Source of the DNA: Paraburkholderia nodosa
Lineage (GTDB): Bacteria > Pseudomonadota > Gammaproteobacteria > Burkholderiales > Burkholderiaceae
Direction: 5' to 3'
DNA: 64,000 nt
Assembly (NCBI RefSeq): GCF_001718195.1
Contig: NZ_MCNV01000010.1
Span: 1 to 64,000, forward strand
The stretch's first letter is position 1. Each line of letters begins with the position of its first letter. Below the pieces are notes generated by a model that saw only the letters and a program-made list of their open reading frames with translations, was not told where the DNA came from and searched no databases. The translations under genes and the position numbers were made by a program. This document shows, in pieces, positions 35,895-44,303 of the stretch.

Positions 35895-36047
35895 ATGGAG
35901 GGTGCAATTAGCTATGCAATCATCGGGCTCGGCAAGATCGGCACGGCCATCGCGCAGGCATTTGCCGATCAGGGCATCGAGGTAGCCATGGCAGGCAGAC
36001 GCCCGGTCGATTCGCTCGCAGCGCAGATTGGGCCGTCGCTGGATTGA
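35895..36047 (+). pseudogene. Remnant of an NADPH-dependent F420-reductase-like (NAD-binding) gene
   Basis: Only 50 codons. SYAIIGLGKIGTAIAQAFAD is the Rossmann start of the NADP/F420-dependent oxidoreductase family, followed by QGIEVAMAGRRP, but the frame stops just after QIGPS. Full-length members are about 200 aa. No continuation was recognised in the following bases. It lies 52 bases after the SDR. It is probably a gene fragment left by deletion. Confidence 0.6.
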
Positions 36048-36146
36048 CCGGCCGCGCGCTAACTCGCTTGCCGCGAGAGCGCTTTCATAACGGGCATGGC
36101 GTTGCTTGTGGACGGACGCTGCCCGTTCGCCATGCGGGAGCATGGC

Positions 36147-36644
36147 TCACTGTACCCGCTCCGGCTGGGCCCGAAGCTTGTCCTTGATTGCGGTCAGGCA
36201 GTTCGTGAACTGGGTGCGAAGTCCCACGGAGTTGCCGCTCGGTGCGGCAAGGCTGTCGGTTGTCACAGTCCATCCGTCGGGCGTACGCGAGACATCGAGT
36301 TCGAAGTACTCGGCCGATTCGCTGTCGAGGACCACCGACTCGCGAAAGCTGCCCTTCGCCGAACGAACGACCGCCTCGCAGCCCTGCTGGAGCCTGGCCG
36401 GCGCATGAGCAGACAAACCGGGTGAGCCGTCGCGAAAGGGGACCGCGCCGTACATGCGGAACGCCTCGAATTGCGCCGGCATGGCGGCCGTGACGAACTG
36501 GATGTCCGAATCCGAAACGGCATTTCCGCATCCCGCGAGGGCGGTGACGAAGGCTGCGAGCGCGATGCGGGCGCAATGACTCCGGTTAGTGGGTTCTTGG
36601 TTCCTGCCTGCTCGTAGTCTCTGCGCAAACGTTAGCGTTCTCAT
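36147..36644 (-). CDS. Small lipoprotein of unknown function
   Basis: About 165 aa from the ATG at 36644. A hydrophobic segment (ARIALAAFVTALAGC) ends in a lipobox, so the mature protein is probably lipid-anchored. The N-terminus ahead of it is unusually long and basic, and the true start may be elsewhere; an ATG at 36698 is also in frame. Two Cys in the mature part (QQGCEAVV and FTNCLTAI) could form a disulfide. No family recognised. Divergent from the MarR-GNAT gene. Confidence 0.55.
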   Translation of the reverse strand: MRTLTFAQRLRAGRNQEPTNRSHCARIALAAFVTALAGCGNAVSDSDIQFVTAAMPAQFEAFRMYGAVPFRDGSPGLSAHAPARLQQGCEAVVRSAKGSFRESVVLDSESAEYFELDVSRTPDGWTVTTDSLAAPSGNSVGLRTQFTNCLTAIKDKLRAQPERVQ

Positions 36645-36738
36645 CTCCACTATTACGGCGTGCGTTATGCATATATTTATCGAGGTTAACCCTGGCATCG
36701 CATTTGTTTGACTCGACGAGCGGGCAATGCATGCGCGG

Positions 36739-36777
36739 TTGACGGATTCGATATCTCTGACTAGAGTCAGAGATATG
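36739..36777 (+). promoter_or_regulatory. Promoter and palindromic operator overlapping the MarR-GNAT start
   Basis: -35 TTGACG (36739-36744), 17-base spacer, -10 TAGAGT (36762-36767). A palindrome with 12-bp arms (ATATCTCTGACT at 36751-36762; AGTCAGAGATAT at 36765-36776) covers the -10 and ends inside the ATG at 36775. Transcription from this promoter would start at about the A of ATG, giving a leaderless message. Confidence 0.65.
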
Positions 36778-37659
36778 AGCGCGTCCTCGATTCCTCAGAT
36801 TCGTCGGTTTAACCGCATCGTCGCGGAAAGCATCGGCGCTATCGACGATCATTTCCTCGGACGAGGCCGCCCGATGGGTGAATCGCGCCTGCTATGGGAG
36901 ATCGGTGTCGAAGGGGCGGATATCCGTACGCTGCGCGCGCGGCTGAGTCTTGATTCGGGTTATGTCAGCCGTACGCTGGCGTCGCTCGAGCGGCAAAAAC
37001 TGGTCGTTGTCCTCACCGATTCGAACGACCGCCGGGTTCGCCGGGCTTGCCTGACTGAGGCGGGTCTCGTCGAAAGGGCTGAACTCGAACGGCTCTCCGA
37101 CGCGGTCGCGTTACGCGTGCTCGAACCTCTCGGAGAGAAACAGCGTCAGCGACTGGTCGAAGCCATGTTCGAGGTCGAACGTTTGCTGCAGGCATCGCTC
37201 GTGCATTTTGCGCTCGAGGACCCGGATAGCAGTGACGCGCGGTGGTGCTTTGAACAGTACTTCAGCGAACTCGACCAGCGTTTTGAAGCCGGATTCGACC
37301 CGTCCCTGAGCCTGTCGGCAGATGCTGTCGAACTGACGGCGCCCGCAGGCGCGCTAATCGTCGCGAGACTCCACGGCGACCCGATCGGCTGTGTCGCGCT
37401 GAAATTCCACAAGAAGTCCCCGGCCGAACTCAAGAGAATGTGGGTGAGTCCTTCCGCACGCGGTATGGGCGTCGGCCGCCGCTTGATCGTCGAGGCGGAG
37501 AAACGTGCCCGCCAGGCCAAGGCGCGCGTTATTCGTCTGGAGACGAATCGAACGCTGTGTGAGGCGATATCGCTATACAGGCAATCTGGATTCGTCGAAG
37601 TCGATGCATTCAACGCCGAACCGTATGCCCATCACTGGTTCGAAAAGCGCCTGGACTGA
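36775..37659 (+). CDS. MarR-GNAT fusion: HTH regulator with N-acetyltransferase domain
   Basis: 294 aa. The N-terminal MarR domain contains GESRLLWEIG, RARLSLDSGYVSRTLASLER and the wing TDSNDRRVRRACLTEAG. The C-terminal GNAT domain has the acetyl-CoA-binding WVSPSARGMGVGRRLIVEAE and a later LYRQSGF. Fusions of this kind are known and annotated as bifunctional HTH/GNAT proteins; substrates are mostly unknown. A perfect palindrome lies over the promoter and start codon, so it very likely represses itself. The ATG at 36775 has no ribosome site; an alternative ATG is at 36727. Confidence 0.87.
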   Translation: MSASSIPQIRRFNRIVAESIGAIDDHFLGRGRPMGESRLLWEIGVEGADIRTLRARLSLDSGYVSRTLASLERQKLVVVLTDSNDRRVRRACLTEAGLVERAELERLSDAVALRVLEPLGEKQRQRLVEAMFEVERLLQASLVHFALEDPDSSDARWCFEQYFSELDQRFEAGFDPSLSLSADAVELTAPAGALIVARLHGDPIGCVALKFHKKSPAELKRMWVSPSARGMGVGRRLIVEAEKRARQAKARVIRLETNRTLCEAISLYRQSGFVEVDAFNAEPYAHHWFEKRLD

Positions 37660-37727
37660 ACGAGCGCAACGCTTTGCACTACGGACTTTCGATTCTCGCT
37701 GACGATCGTCTCATGGGGCTTGCGGAT

Positions 37728-38987
37728 TCACCCCGCGCGCCGCCCCTCCACCACACGCGTTGCGGGCGCAACCTCCATCACCGCGAGCCGGATCGCGTCG
37801 ATCAGCGCGCGTGCCGCAGGCGAGGGCGAGCCCTGCGCGCGCAGTGTCAGCCCGATATCGCGGCGTGTGTGCTGCAGCGGCACGTCGAGAATCACCAACT
37901 GGCCCGATTCGATTTCGTAGTGCAACTGCTGCGCCGAGAGCGCCGTGATCATGTCCGTGCCAAGCAGCAACCCGCGAATCACGGCGAGATCGGCGGTTTC
38001 GACGGTGGGCAGGGGCGGCTTGAGCTTCACGCGGCGGAACTGCGCTTCGAGCAGCCCGCGCGAAGGCGAATGCGTGCGTGAAAGTATCCATTGAGCATCA
38101 CGCAGATCGTTGAGCGTGAGGCTATGCTTTTTCGCGAATGGATGATCGCGCCGCGCGAGCACGACCATGTCTTCCGACATCAATCGTTCGTTGCCGAGGC
38201 CGCTTGCCGCATCGTTTTCGCGCAGCGCGCCGAGCACGAAGTCCACGTCGCCCGCGCGCAGGCCCGCCACGAGCAGTTCATACGCGCTTTCGTCGGTCAC
38301 GACGCGCACGCCCGGATGCTGCGCGGAAAGGCGCGCGATGGCGGCCGGCAGGATCAGCGTGCGGCCCAATGGCAGCGCGCCCACGGTCACCGCGCCCTGG
38401 ATATTGCCGTGCAGCGCCGCAATATCGTCGGGTACGTGTCGCAGTTCGTTGAGCGCGCGCCGCACGTGCAGCAGGAAGGTCTCGCCCTCGGCCGTGAGCA
38501 GCACGCCGCGCGGTCCGCGATGGAAGAGCGTGACACCCGAGCCGCTTTCGAGCACGCGCATGGCGCTGCTCACGGCGGGCTGGCTGATGCCGAATGCATT
38601 GGCCGTGCTCGGCATATGGCGGTGCCGCGCGAGAGCGACGAATAGCTGCAGCCGCCGGGTGTTGAGCAGATACGCGGGAAGCGTGCCTTCGCTCAACGCG
38701 CGCCGGCGCGCCTGGCGCGCTGCACACCACTGCGCGAGTTCTTCCAGTTCGCCAAAAATTCGCGCGCAGCGCTCGAGCACCACGCGGCCCACGGCCGTGG
38801 GCAGCATGCCCGACGGTTTGCGCTCGAAGAGCGGCGCGCCCAGCGCCGTCTCCAGTTCCTGCACCGAGCGCGTGACGGCCGATTGCGCGCGATACAAGGC
38901 CGAAGCGGCGCGCGTGGCGCTGCCCGTGTCGGCAACGAGGCGAAAAGCGCGCAGATGCGCGAGGTTCAGGAGTTCGGGCTGGCTCAC
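37728..38987 (-). CDS. LysR-type regulator with two tandem HTH domains
   Basis: 419 aa from a GTG at 38987. Two winged HTH units of LysR type are visible. Residues 9-68 have LRAFRLVADTGSATRAASAL, then SAVTRSVQELETALGAPLFE. Residues 110-170 have LFVALARHRHMPSTANAFGI, then PAVSSAMRVLESGSGVTLF. Normal LysR proteins have one and are about 300 aa. The rest is a standard co-inducer domain (AVTVGALPLGRTLILPAAIA). Placed just upstream of the GntR gene and the ligBA-porin region on the opposite strand, it is a candidate regulator of aromatic catabolism. Confidence 0.88.
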   Translation of the reverse strand: MSQPELLNLAHLRAFRLVADTGSATRAASALYRAQSAVTRSVQELETALGAPLFERKPSGMLPTAVGRVVLERCARIFGELEELAQWCAARQARRRALSEGTLPAYLLNTRRLQLFVALARHRHMPSTANAFGISQPAVSSAMRVLESGSGVTLFHRGPRGVLLTAEGETFLLHVRRALNELRHVPDDIAALHGNIQGAVTVGALPLGRTLILPAAIARLSAQHPGVRVVTDESAYELLVAGLRAGDVDFVLGALRENDAASGLGNERLMSEDMVVLARRDHPFAKKHSLTLNDLRDAQWILSRTHSPSRGLLEAQFRRVKLKPPLPTVETADLAVIRGLLLGTDMITALSAQQLHYEIESGQLVILDVPLQHTRRDIGLTLRAQGSPSPAARALIDAIRLAVMEVAPATRVVEGRRAG

Positions 38988-39027
38988 GGCTCGATCATGT
39001 CGTTTTGGGTGGGATACGCGCCGTGTC

Positions 39028-39771
39028 TCATGCGGCGACCGTGGCAACCATGGCAACTGCGGCGGCGGCGCCATCGTCGACCGCGCTCAGATGCAGCCGG
39101 TCGACCGAGAGATTGAGGCTCTCCTTCGAAATATGCGTGTGCTCTTTCATCAGCGCCTCGACGCGTGCGCCTTCGCCGTTGACGAGCGCGCCGACAATGG
39201 CGTGATGCTGGCGGTGCGCATACGAGAGCATCATGAACTGACGCTGCTGCGCGGCCTTGTCGAACACCACCGTGCCCGGCGAGACGAATGGAATCTTGTC
39301 GTTGAGCCCGAGCGCGGCACTCACCGCAAGATTGTGCGCCGCTTCCACAATCAGTGCGTGGAAGCGGCCGTTCATCGCGGCGTAGCGCGTTTCCGCTTCG
39401 CTGTCGAGCACGCCGGCCGCGAAAATCGCGTCGCCTTCGCGCAGACAGTCTTCGAGTGCGCGCGCGAGCGCCTGGTCCACGCCGCGCTCGGCGACCGTGC
39501 GCGCGGCGAGCCCTTCGAGCACGCCGCGCACGTCGATGGCGTTGAGCACGTCGGTCACCGAAAAGCGCCGCACGGTGTAGCCGCGCGCGCCCGAGCGCTC
39601 GACGAGGCCTTCGGTCGCGAGCACACTCAGCGCATAGCGCAGCGGCGTGCGCGAAATGCCGAGGCGCTCGGCGAGTTGCGCCTCGACGAGCCGCTCGCCG
39701 GGCTCGAGTTCGCCGGAGAGGATGCGCGTGCGCAGCGCCTGCACGATGGTTTGCTGGGTCGTCCCGTTCAT
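39028..39771 (-). CDS. GntR-family regulator, FCD (FadR) type
   Basis: 247 aa. N-terminal winged HTH (LRTRILSGELEPGERLVEAQ, then GISRTPLRYALSVLATEGLV) and an all-helical FCD effector domain with metal-ligand His residues (MNGRFHALIVEAAHN and YAHRQHHAIVGAL). Divergent from ligB-ligA across 373 bases, so probably a repressor responding to a pathway acid. It is followed by the double-HTH LysR gene on the same strand with a 40-base gap. Ala/Val-rich C-terminal tail. Confidence 0.88.
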   Translation of the reverse strand: MNGTTQQTIVQALRTRILSGELEPGERLVEAQLAERLGISRTPLRYALSVLATEGLVERSGARGYTVRRFSVTDVLNAIDVRGVLEGLAARTVAERGVDQALARALEDCLREGDAIFAAGVLDSEAETRYAAMNGRFHALIVEAAHNLAVSAALGLNDKIPFVSPGTVVFDKAAQQRQFMMLSYAHRQHHAIVGALVNGEGARVEALMKEHTHISKESLNLSVDRLHLSAVDDGAAAAVAMVATVAA

Positions 39772-40144
39772 GTCATGCGTGAATCGCAGCGGGCGAGGCG
39801 CGCGGCGTATGGCGCGCGCGGCCCTTGCGAGTTCGTTCTTTTGATATCTGTTTCGTTTATGAGGAGGTTGCCGGGGCGGATCGGCCGCACTTCCCGCAAC
39901 AGGGTTTCAGGATACCAAAAACCGTTGCGGCGCGCGGGTTTGCGCGATCGGCCGAATGTGCGCAAGCGCGCACAAGCCTTGAATTCATGAGGGAAAGGGA
40001 AAAAATCGTGGTTAACCCTTGCTTACGGTTTGGGCGGCGTTTTTGTAATTTCGTATCCCAAGTGATGGATCGAAGGCGTCTGCCGGCGCATCCGGTCCAG
40101 CGCGGCGCGAGTGCGCCGCATGAACAGCAGCAGAGGGCAAGATC
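39772..40144. other. Divergent intergenic region GntR / ligB
   Basis: 373 bases without a supported gene. It should hold the GntR promoter (leftward), the ligBA promoter (rightward) and the operator. The part at 39995-40060 is AT-richer. No clear palindrome was found. Confidence 0.5.
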
Positions 40145-40990
40145 ATGGCAAGAATAGTGGGCGGCATCGGCACATCGCACGTGCCGACAATCGGCATGGC
40201 ATACGACAAGGGCAAGCAGAACGAACCCGCGTGGGCGCCGCTCTTCCAGGGGTACGAACCGGTGGCGAAGTGGCTCGCCGAGCGCAAGCCGGACGCGCTC
40301 GTGATGTTCTACAACGACCACGCCAACAGCTTCTTCTTCGACTGCTATCCCACCTTCGCACTGGGCGTTTCCGCCACGCACGAGTTCGCCGACGAAGGCG
40401 CGGGCAAGCGCGCGCTGCCGGACATCGCGGGCCACCCCGATCTCGCGATCCATATTGCCGAGCAGCTCGTCAACGACGAGTTCGATCTCACGATCTTCCA
40501 GGACAAGCCGCTCGACCACGGCTGCAACTCGCCGCTTTCGCTCATGCTGCCGCACGAAGGCGGCTGGCCCGCGGCGCTGGTGCCGATCCAGGTGAATGTG
40601 CTCCAGTATCCGCTGCCCACGGCGAACCGCTGCTACCGGATCGGCCAGGCGCTGCGCCGCGCGATCGAATCGTTCGAGCAGGATCTCGACGTGGTGGTGG
40701 TCGGCACGGGCGGCCTTTCGCACCAGGTGCACGGCGAGCGCAGCGGTTACAACAACACCGAATGGGACATGGAGTTCCTCGACCTGATCGTGAACGATCC
40801 GGAGCGCCTCGCACGCATGAAGCACGTGGACTACGTGCGCCTTGGCGGCGCCGAAAGCGTCGAGACGATCATGTGGCTCGCCATGCGCGGGGCGCTGGGC
40901 GGCAAGATCCGCGAAGTCCATCGCAACTACTATCTCGCGACCAGCACGGCGATGGCGGTCACGGTGTACGAAGAAGAGGGCCAGCAATGA
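40145..40990 (+). CDS. ligB: Extradiol dioxygenase beta subunit, LigB-type (protocatechuate 4,5- or gallate dioxygenase)
   Basis: 281 aa. Type II extradiol fold. Iron ligands of LigB appear as His12 (IGTSHVPTIG), His59 (FYNDHANSFF) and a Glu near 237-240 (GGAESVETIM). The catalytic His corresponds to GTGGLSHQVHG at about 193-196. Its stop overlaps the ATG of the alpha subunit (ATGA). The order beta then alpha is the domain order of the fused gallate dioxygenase GalA/DesB. Whether the substrate is protocatechuate or gallate is not settled; galB-galC with no ligC or ligI here favours gallate. Confidence 0.88.
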   Translation: MARIVGGIGTSHVPTIGMAYDKGKQNEPAWAPLFQGYEPVAKWLAERKPDALVMFYNDHANSFFFDCYPTFALGVSATHEFADEGAGKRALPDIAGHPDLAIHIAEQLVNDEFDLTIFQDKPLDHGCNSPLSLMLPHEGGWPAALVPIQVNVLQYPLPTANRCYRIGQALRRAIESFEQDLDVVVVGTGGLSHQVHGERSGYNNTEWDMEFLDLIVNDPERLARMKHVDYVRLGGAESVETIMWLAMRGALGGKIREVHRNYYLATSTAMAVTVYEEEGQQ

Positions 40991-41346
40991 ATCCGCAACT
41001 GGTTGGCATCGAGGAACTGACGGGCACCTACCCCTTCGACATTCGCCAGAGCATGAAGGCCATGCGCCTGAATCGCTTCTTCTGGGAAATGCGTCTGGCG
41101 CAAGCGCGCGATCTGTGGCTGCGCGACCGCACGGCCGCCTACGACGCCGCCGCGCTCACCAGCGAGGAGCGCGCGCTCGTCGACGCGACGGACTGGCTCG
41201 GCCTCATTCAATACGGCGTGTGCTTCTTCGTGCTCGAGAAGTTCGCGCGCGTGGTGAAGATCACGAATCTCGGCATGTACGCCAGTATGCGCGGCGAAAC
41301 CCTCGAAGCGTTCCTGAAGACGCGCAAGGTGCCCGACGCAGTCTGA
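40987..41346 (+). CDS. ligA: Extradiol dioxygenase alpha subunit, LigA-type
   Basis: 119 aa. The helical LigA fold is shown by YPFDIRQSMKAMRLNRFFWE, then LTSEERALVDATDWLGLIQY and AKFARV-like LEKFARVVKITNLGMYASM. The subunit covers the active site of the beta subunit and forms part of the ring pocket. It overlaps ligB by four bases, so the two are made in equal amounts. A 193-base gap then leads to the porin. Confidence 0.87.
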   Translation: MNPQLVGIEELTGTYPFDIRQSMKAMRLNRFFWEMRLAQARDLWLRDRTAAYDAAALTSEERALVDATDWLGLIQYGVCFFVLEKFARVVKITNLGMYASMRGETLEAFLKTRKVPDAV

Positions 41347-41539
41347 GCGTTTGCCCGACCGTTTGATTTCCTGATTGACTTTTGCGCTCGGGCGGGCATT
41401 TTGCCCACTCGAACGCGTTTGACCCGCGTGGCCCCACATGCCGCGCGCTCGCTTGCGGCTCGCCGGATCTCGGGGCGGCGAGAGCGCTACCCTTCGATGC
41501 TCGAATAAACAGGTTTGTTCAAAACAGGAGACCTGGAGA

Positions 41540-42655
41540 ATGCAGGATCATAAGCACTACAAAAAGATTGCATGGGCGATTACGGTGGCCATCGGTGTGA
41601 TGGCGTGTGCTGCACCGGCGTTCGCGCAGAGCAGCGTGACGCTCTACGGCATGATGGACACGGGCATTACCTACGTGAGCAACCAGGGCGGCAAGCACAA
41701 CGTCAAGATGGACGACGGCGTGAACGGCCCGAACCTGTGGGGCATGACCGGCACGGAAGACTTGGGCGGCGGCATGAAGGCCTTCTTCCAGCTCGTCAAC
41801 CAGTTCCAGGTGGACAACGGCGCGTTCATGCCGAACAAGAGTCTCTTCAGCCGTACGTCGATTCTGGGTCTGAGCAACGACAAGCTGGGCAAGCTCACGC
41901 TCGGCAACCAGTACGACTTCATGACGGACTCGCTGTATTTCGCGGGCAACGATCCGGCGGAGCTCTCGGGCCATTTCTACGATTTCCGCGCAGGTCCGTT
42001 CCAGAAGCTCGCGCTGCCGAACAACCCGACTGGTTCGTTCGACTGGGACCGCATGGCTGGCGAAACCGTCAACAACTCGGTGAAGTATCTGTCGCCGACG
42101 TTCGGCGGCTTCAGCGCGGGCGCGATGTACAGCTTCGGCGGCGTGGCCGGTTCGATCGGCACGGCCAATGGCACGAGCTTCGCGCTGAACTACTCGGCAC
42201 ATGATTTCGGCGTGAACGCGGCCTATACGAACCTCAAGACCGTCGTGACGGGCGAAGGCGACGTGAGCGTGCGCAACTGGGGTATCGGCGCGCACTACCG
42301 TTTCGGCGGCTGGATCACGAACGCGCTCTTCACCACCGTGCACAACTCGGCCAACGGCGGCTCGGTGTATCAGGGCTCGGTGGGCGCGCACTACAACTTC
42401 ACGCCTGCACTCAGCGCCGGCGCGTCGTACATGTACATGAAGGGCAACGACGTGGTCGACAACAATCACGCGCACCAGGTTGCGGCGATCGTCGATTACG
42501 CGCTTTCCAAGCGCACCAGCGTGTACGTGCTGGGCGTGTACCAGCGCGCCAGCTCGGGCGGTCTCGCGCAGATCAACGGCATGAACTCCTCGGACGGCGC
42601 TTCGAGCGGTCAGAGCCAGGCGGTTGCGCGCGTGGGCCTGCATACGCACTTCTGA
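41540..42655 (+). CDS. Gram-negative general porin (OmpC-like, Burkholderia type)
   Basis: 371 aa. Signal peptide ends at FAQSSVTLYG, the usual start of a mature Burkholderiales porin. Then GMMDTGITYVSNQGGKHNVK, LGGGMKAFFQLVNQFQVDNG, FGGFSAGAMYSFGG and the terminal strand VARVGLHTHF ending in Phe. It forms a trimeric channel in the outer membrane. Its place after ligBA suggests uptake of aromatic acids, but it could be general. Clear ribosome site and strong terminator. Confidence 0.93.
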   Translation: MQDHKHYKKIAWAITVAIGVMACAAPAFAQSSVTLYGMMDTGITYVSNQGGKHNVKMDDGVNGPNLWGMTGTEDLGGGMKAFFQLVNQFQVDNGAFMPNKSLFSRTSILGLSNDKLGKLTLGNQYDFMTDSLYFAGNDPAELSGHFYDFRAGPFQKLALPNNPTGSFDWDRMAGETVNNSVKYLSPTFGGFSAGAMYSFGGVAGSIGTANGTSFALNYSAHDFGVNAAYTNLKTVVTGEGDVSVRNWGIGAHYRFGGWITNALFTTVHNSANGGSVYQGSVGAHYNFTPALSAGASYMYMKGNDVVDNNHAHQVAAIVDYALSKRTSVYVLGVYQRASSGGLAQINGMNSSDGASSGQSQAVARVGLHTHF

Positions 42656-42691
42656 TGCACCGCTAGCTTCATCATCTCCGGCAGTTGTTTG

Positions 42692-42726
42692 ACGCCGCCC
42701 GATCGGCTGATGGGGCGGCGTTTTTT
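42692..42726 (+). terminator. Porin terminator
   Basis: ACGCCGCCC (42692-42700) pairs with GGGCGGCGT (42713-42721) with a 12-base loop, followed by six Ts. Confidence 0.93.
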
Positions 42727-42815
42727 CATGGTGCGCATCCTTTCACGAAAGGCTCGCGAATTGGGCAAAATAACGCCAGTCGCAACAGCACTCGCGTGAC
42801 GAGAAAGGAAGTTTC

Positions 42816-43925
42816 ATGACGGATACGGTGGATTGCGTCGTGATCGGCGCGGGCGTGGTCGGTCTCGCGGTTGCGCGCGCGTGCGCGCAGCAGGGCTGGG
42901 AAACCGTCCTCGTCGAGGCGGAAAACGCCATCGGCACGGGCACCAGCTCGCGCAACAGCGAAGTGATACACGCGGGCATTTACTACCCGCAAGGCTCACT
43001 CAAGGCGCGGCTGTGCGTGCAAGGCAAGCACAAGCTTTACGCGTATTGCGAAGAGAAGGGCGTGGAGTTCAGCCGTTGCGGCAAGTTCATCGTCGCGACG
43101 CACGAAGGGCAGCTCGATGCGCTGCGCGCGATTCGCGCGGCGGCCGCCGCCAATGGCGTGGACGACCTGCGCTGGCTCGACCGTGGCGAGGCGCGCGCAC
43201 GGGAACCCGCGCTCGAGTGCGTGGCGGCGCTCGAATCGCCCTCCACGGGCATTGTCGACAGCCACGGTTTGATGCTCGCGCTACAGGGCGACTTTGAAGC
43301 GGCGGGTGGCATGCTCGCGTTTTGCTCGCCGGTCACGGGGGGCCTCGTGCGGCCGGGCCAGCCGACGCTCCTCAAGGTAGGCGGCGACGAGCCGATGGAA
43401 TTGCTCGCCACGCGCGTGGTGAACAGTGCGGGCCTCTACGCGCAGCAGATCGCGGCATGCATCGAAGGCGTGCCGGCGCAATCGATTCCGCCGGGGCGCT
43501 ACACGAAGGGCAATTACTACTCGCTGGCGGGCGCGGCGCCGTTTTCACGGCTCATCTATCCGGTGCCTGAGGAAGGGGGCCTGGGCGTGCATCTGACGAT
43601 CGACCTGGGCGGCCAGGCGCGCTTCGGTCCGGACGTGGAATGGATCGACACGATCGACTACACCGTGGACCCAGGCCGCGCGGCGAAATTCTACGAGGCG
43701 ATTCGCACTTACTGGCCCGCGCTGCCTGACGACGCGCTGCAACCGGGTTATGCTGGCATTCGCCCGAAGCTGGCCGAGGGCAAGCATGGCGGCGACTTCG
43801 TGATCCAGGACGCGCGCGAGCACGGCGTGAGCGGGCTCGTGAACCTCTACGGCATCGAGTCGCCTGGGCTGACGGCTTCGCTCGCGATTGCGCACGAAAT
43901 CATCGAACGCCTGAAAACACACTGA
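42816..43925 (+). CDS. FAD-dependent oxidoreductase (L-2-hydroxyglutarate oxidase-like)
   Basis: 369 aa. FAD-binding Rossmann motif at the start (CVVIGAGVVGLAVARACAQ) with SSRNSEVIHAGIYYP, the hallmark of the L-2-hydroxyglutarate dehydrogenase/DAO-like family. IESPGLTASLAIAHEI is the C-terminal FAD contact. The reaction is probably oxidation of a 2-hydroxy acid at the membrane or in the cytoplasm. Start ATG has AAAGGA upstream. A link to the aromatic pathway is an inference from position only. Confidence 0.9.
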   Translation: MTDTVDCVVIGAGVVGLAVARACAQQGWETVLVEAENAIGTGTSSRNSEVIHAGIYYPQGSLKARLCVQGKHKLYAYCEEKGVEFSRCGKFIVATHEGQLDALRAIRAAAAANGVDDLRWLDRGEARAREPALECVAALESPSTGIVDSHGLMLALQGDFEAAGGMLAFCSPVTGGLVRPGQPTLLKVGGDEPMELLATRVVNSAGLYAQQIAACIEGVPAQSIPPGRYTKGNYYSLAGAAPFSRLIYPVPEEGGLGVHLTIDLGGQARFGPDVEWIDTIDYTVDPGRAAKFYEAIRTYWPALPDDALQPGYAGIRPKLAEGKHGGDFVIQDAREHGVSGLVNLYGIESPGLTASLAIAHEIIERLKTH

Positions 43926-43941
43926 CTGCAGTGGCGGATCA

Positions 43942-43971
43942 AACGCGAATCAACGCGAATCAACGCGAATC
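43942..43971. repeat. Three tandem copies of a 10-bp unit
   Basis: The unit AACGCGAATC is repeated three times without mismatch immediately before the ribosome site of the next gene. The unit length is close to one helical turn. Confidence 0.95.
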
Positions 43972-43985
43972 ACAAGGAGAACAGG

Positions 43986-44279
43986 ATGGTCTACGAGATG
44001 GCGCATATCACGGTGAGCGCAGGCAAGAACGCCGAATTCGAGGCAAACGTGGCGCAGGCGCTGCCGCTCTTTCATCGCGCACGCGGCTGCCGCAGCGTGG
44101 AATTGCAACGCGGCGTGGAGGAGCCGAACCAGTATGTGCTCGTCGTGCAGTGGGACACCGTCGAAGATCACATGGTGCACTTTCGCGAGTCGGATGACTT
44201 TCAGGAATGGCGCCGGCTCGTCGGCCCGTACTTCGAGAAGCCGCCGGTCGTGGGGCACACGCAGGTCGTCGTGAAGTAA
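43986..44279 (+). CDS. Antibiotic biosynthesis monooxygenase (ABM) domain protein
   Basis: 97 aa. Single dimeric alpha+beta barrel: EMAHITVSAGKNAEFEANVA, GCRSVELQRGVEEPNQYVLV, then EDHMVHFRESDDFQEWRRLV. ABM-domain proteins are cofactor-poor monooxygenases or quinol-handling or heme-degrading enzymes; this one has no specific signature. Start ATG follows AAGGAG after a 10-bp triple repeat. It lies 60 bases after the FAD oxidoreductase, probably the same operon. Convergent with nasS. Confidence 0.88.
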   Translation: MVYEMAHITVSAGKNAEFEANVAQALPLFHRARGCRSVELQRGVEEPNQYVLVVQWDTVEDHMVHFRESDDFQEWRRLVGPYFEKPPVVGHTQVVVK

Positions 44280-44303
44280 GCGGCTGGGCGCGGCCAGCCG
44301 CGC

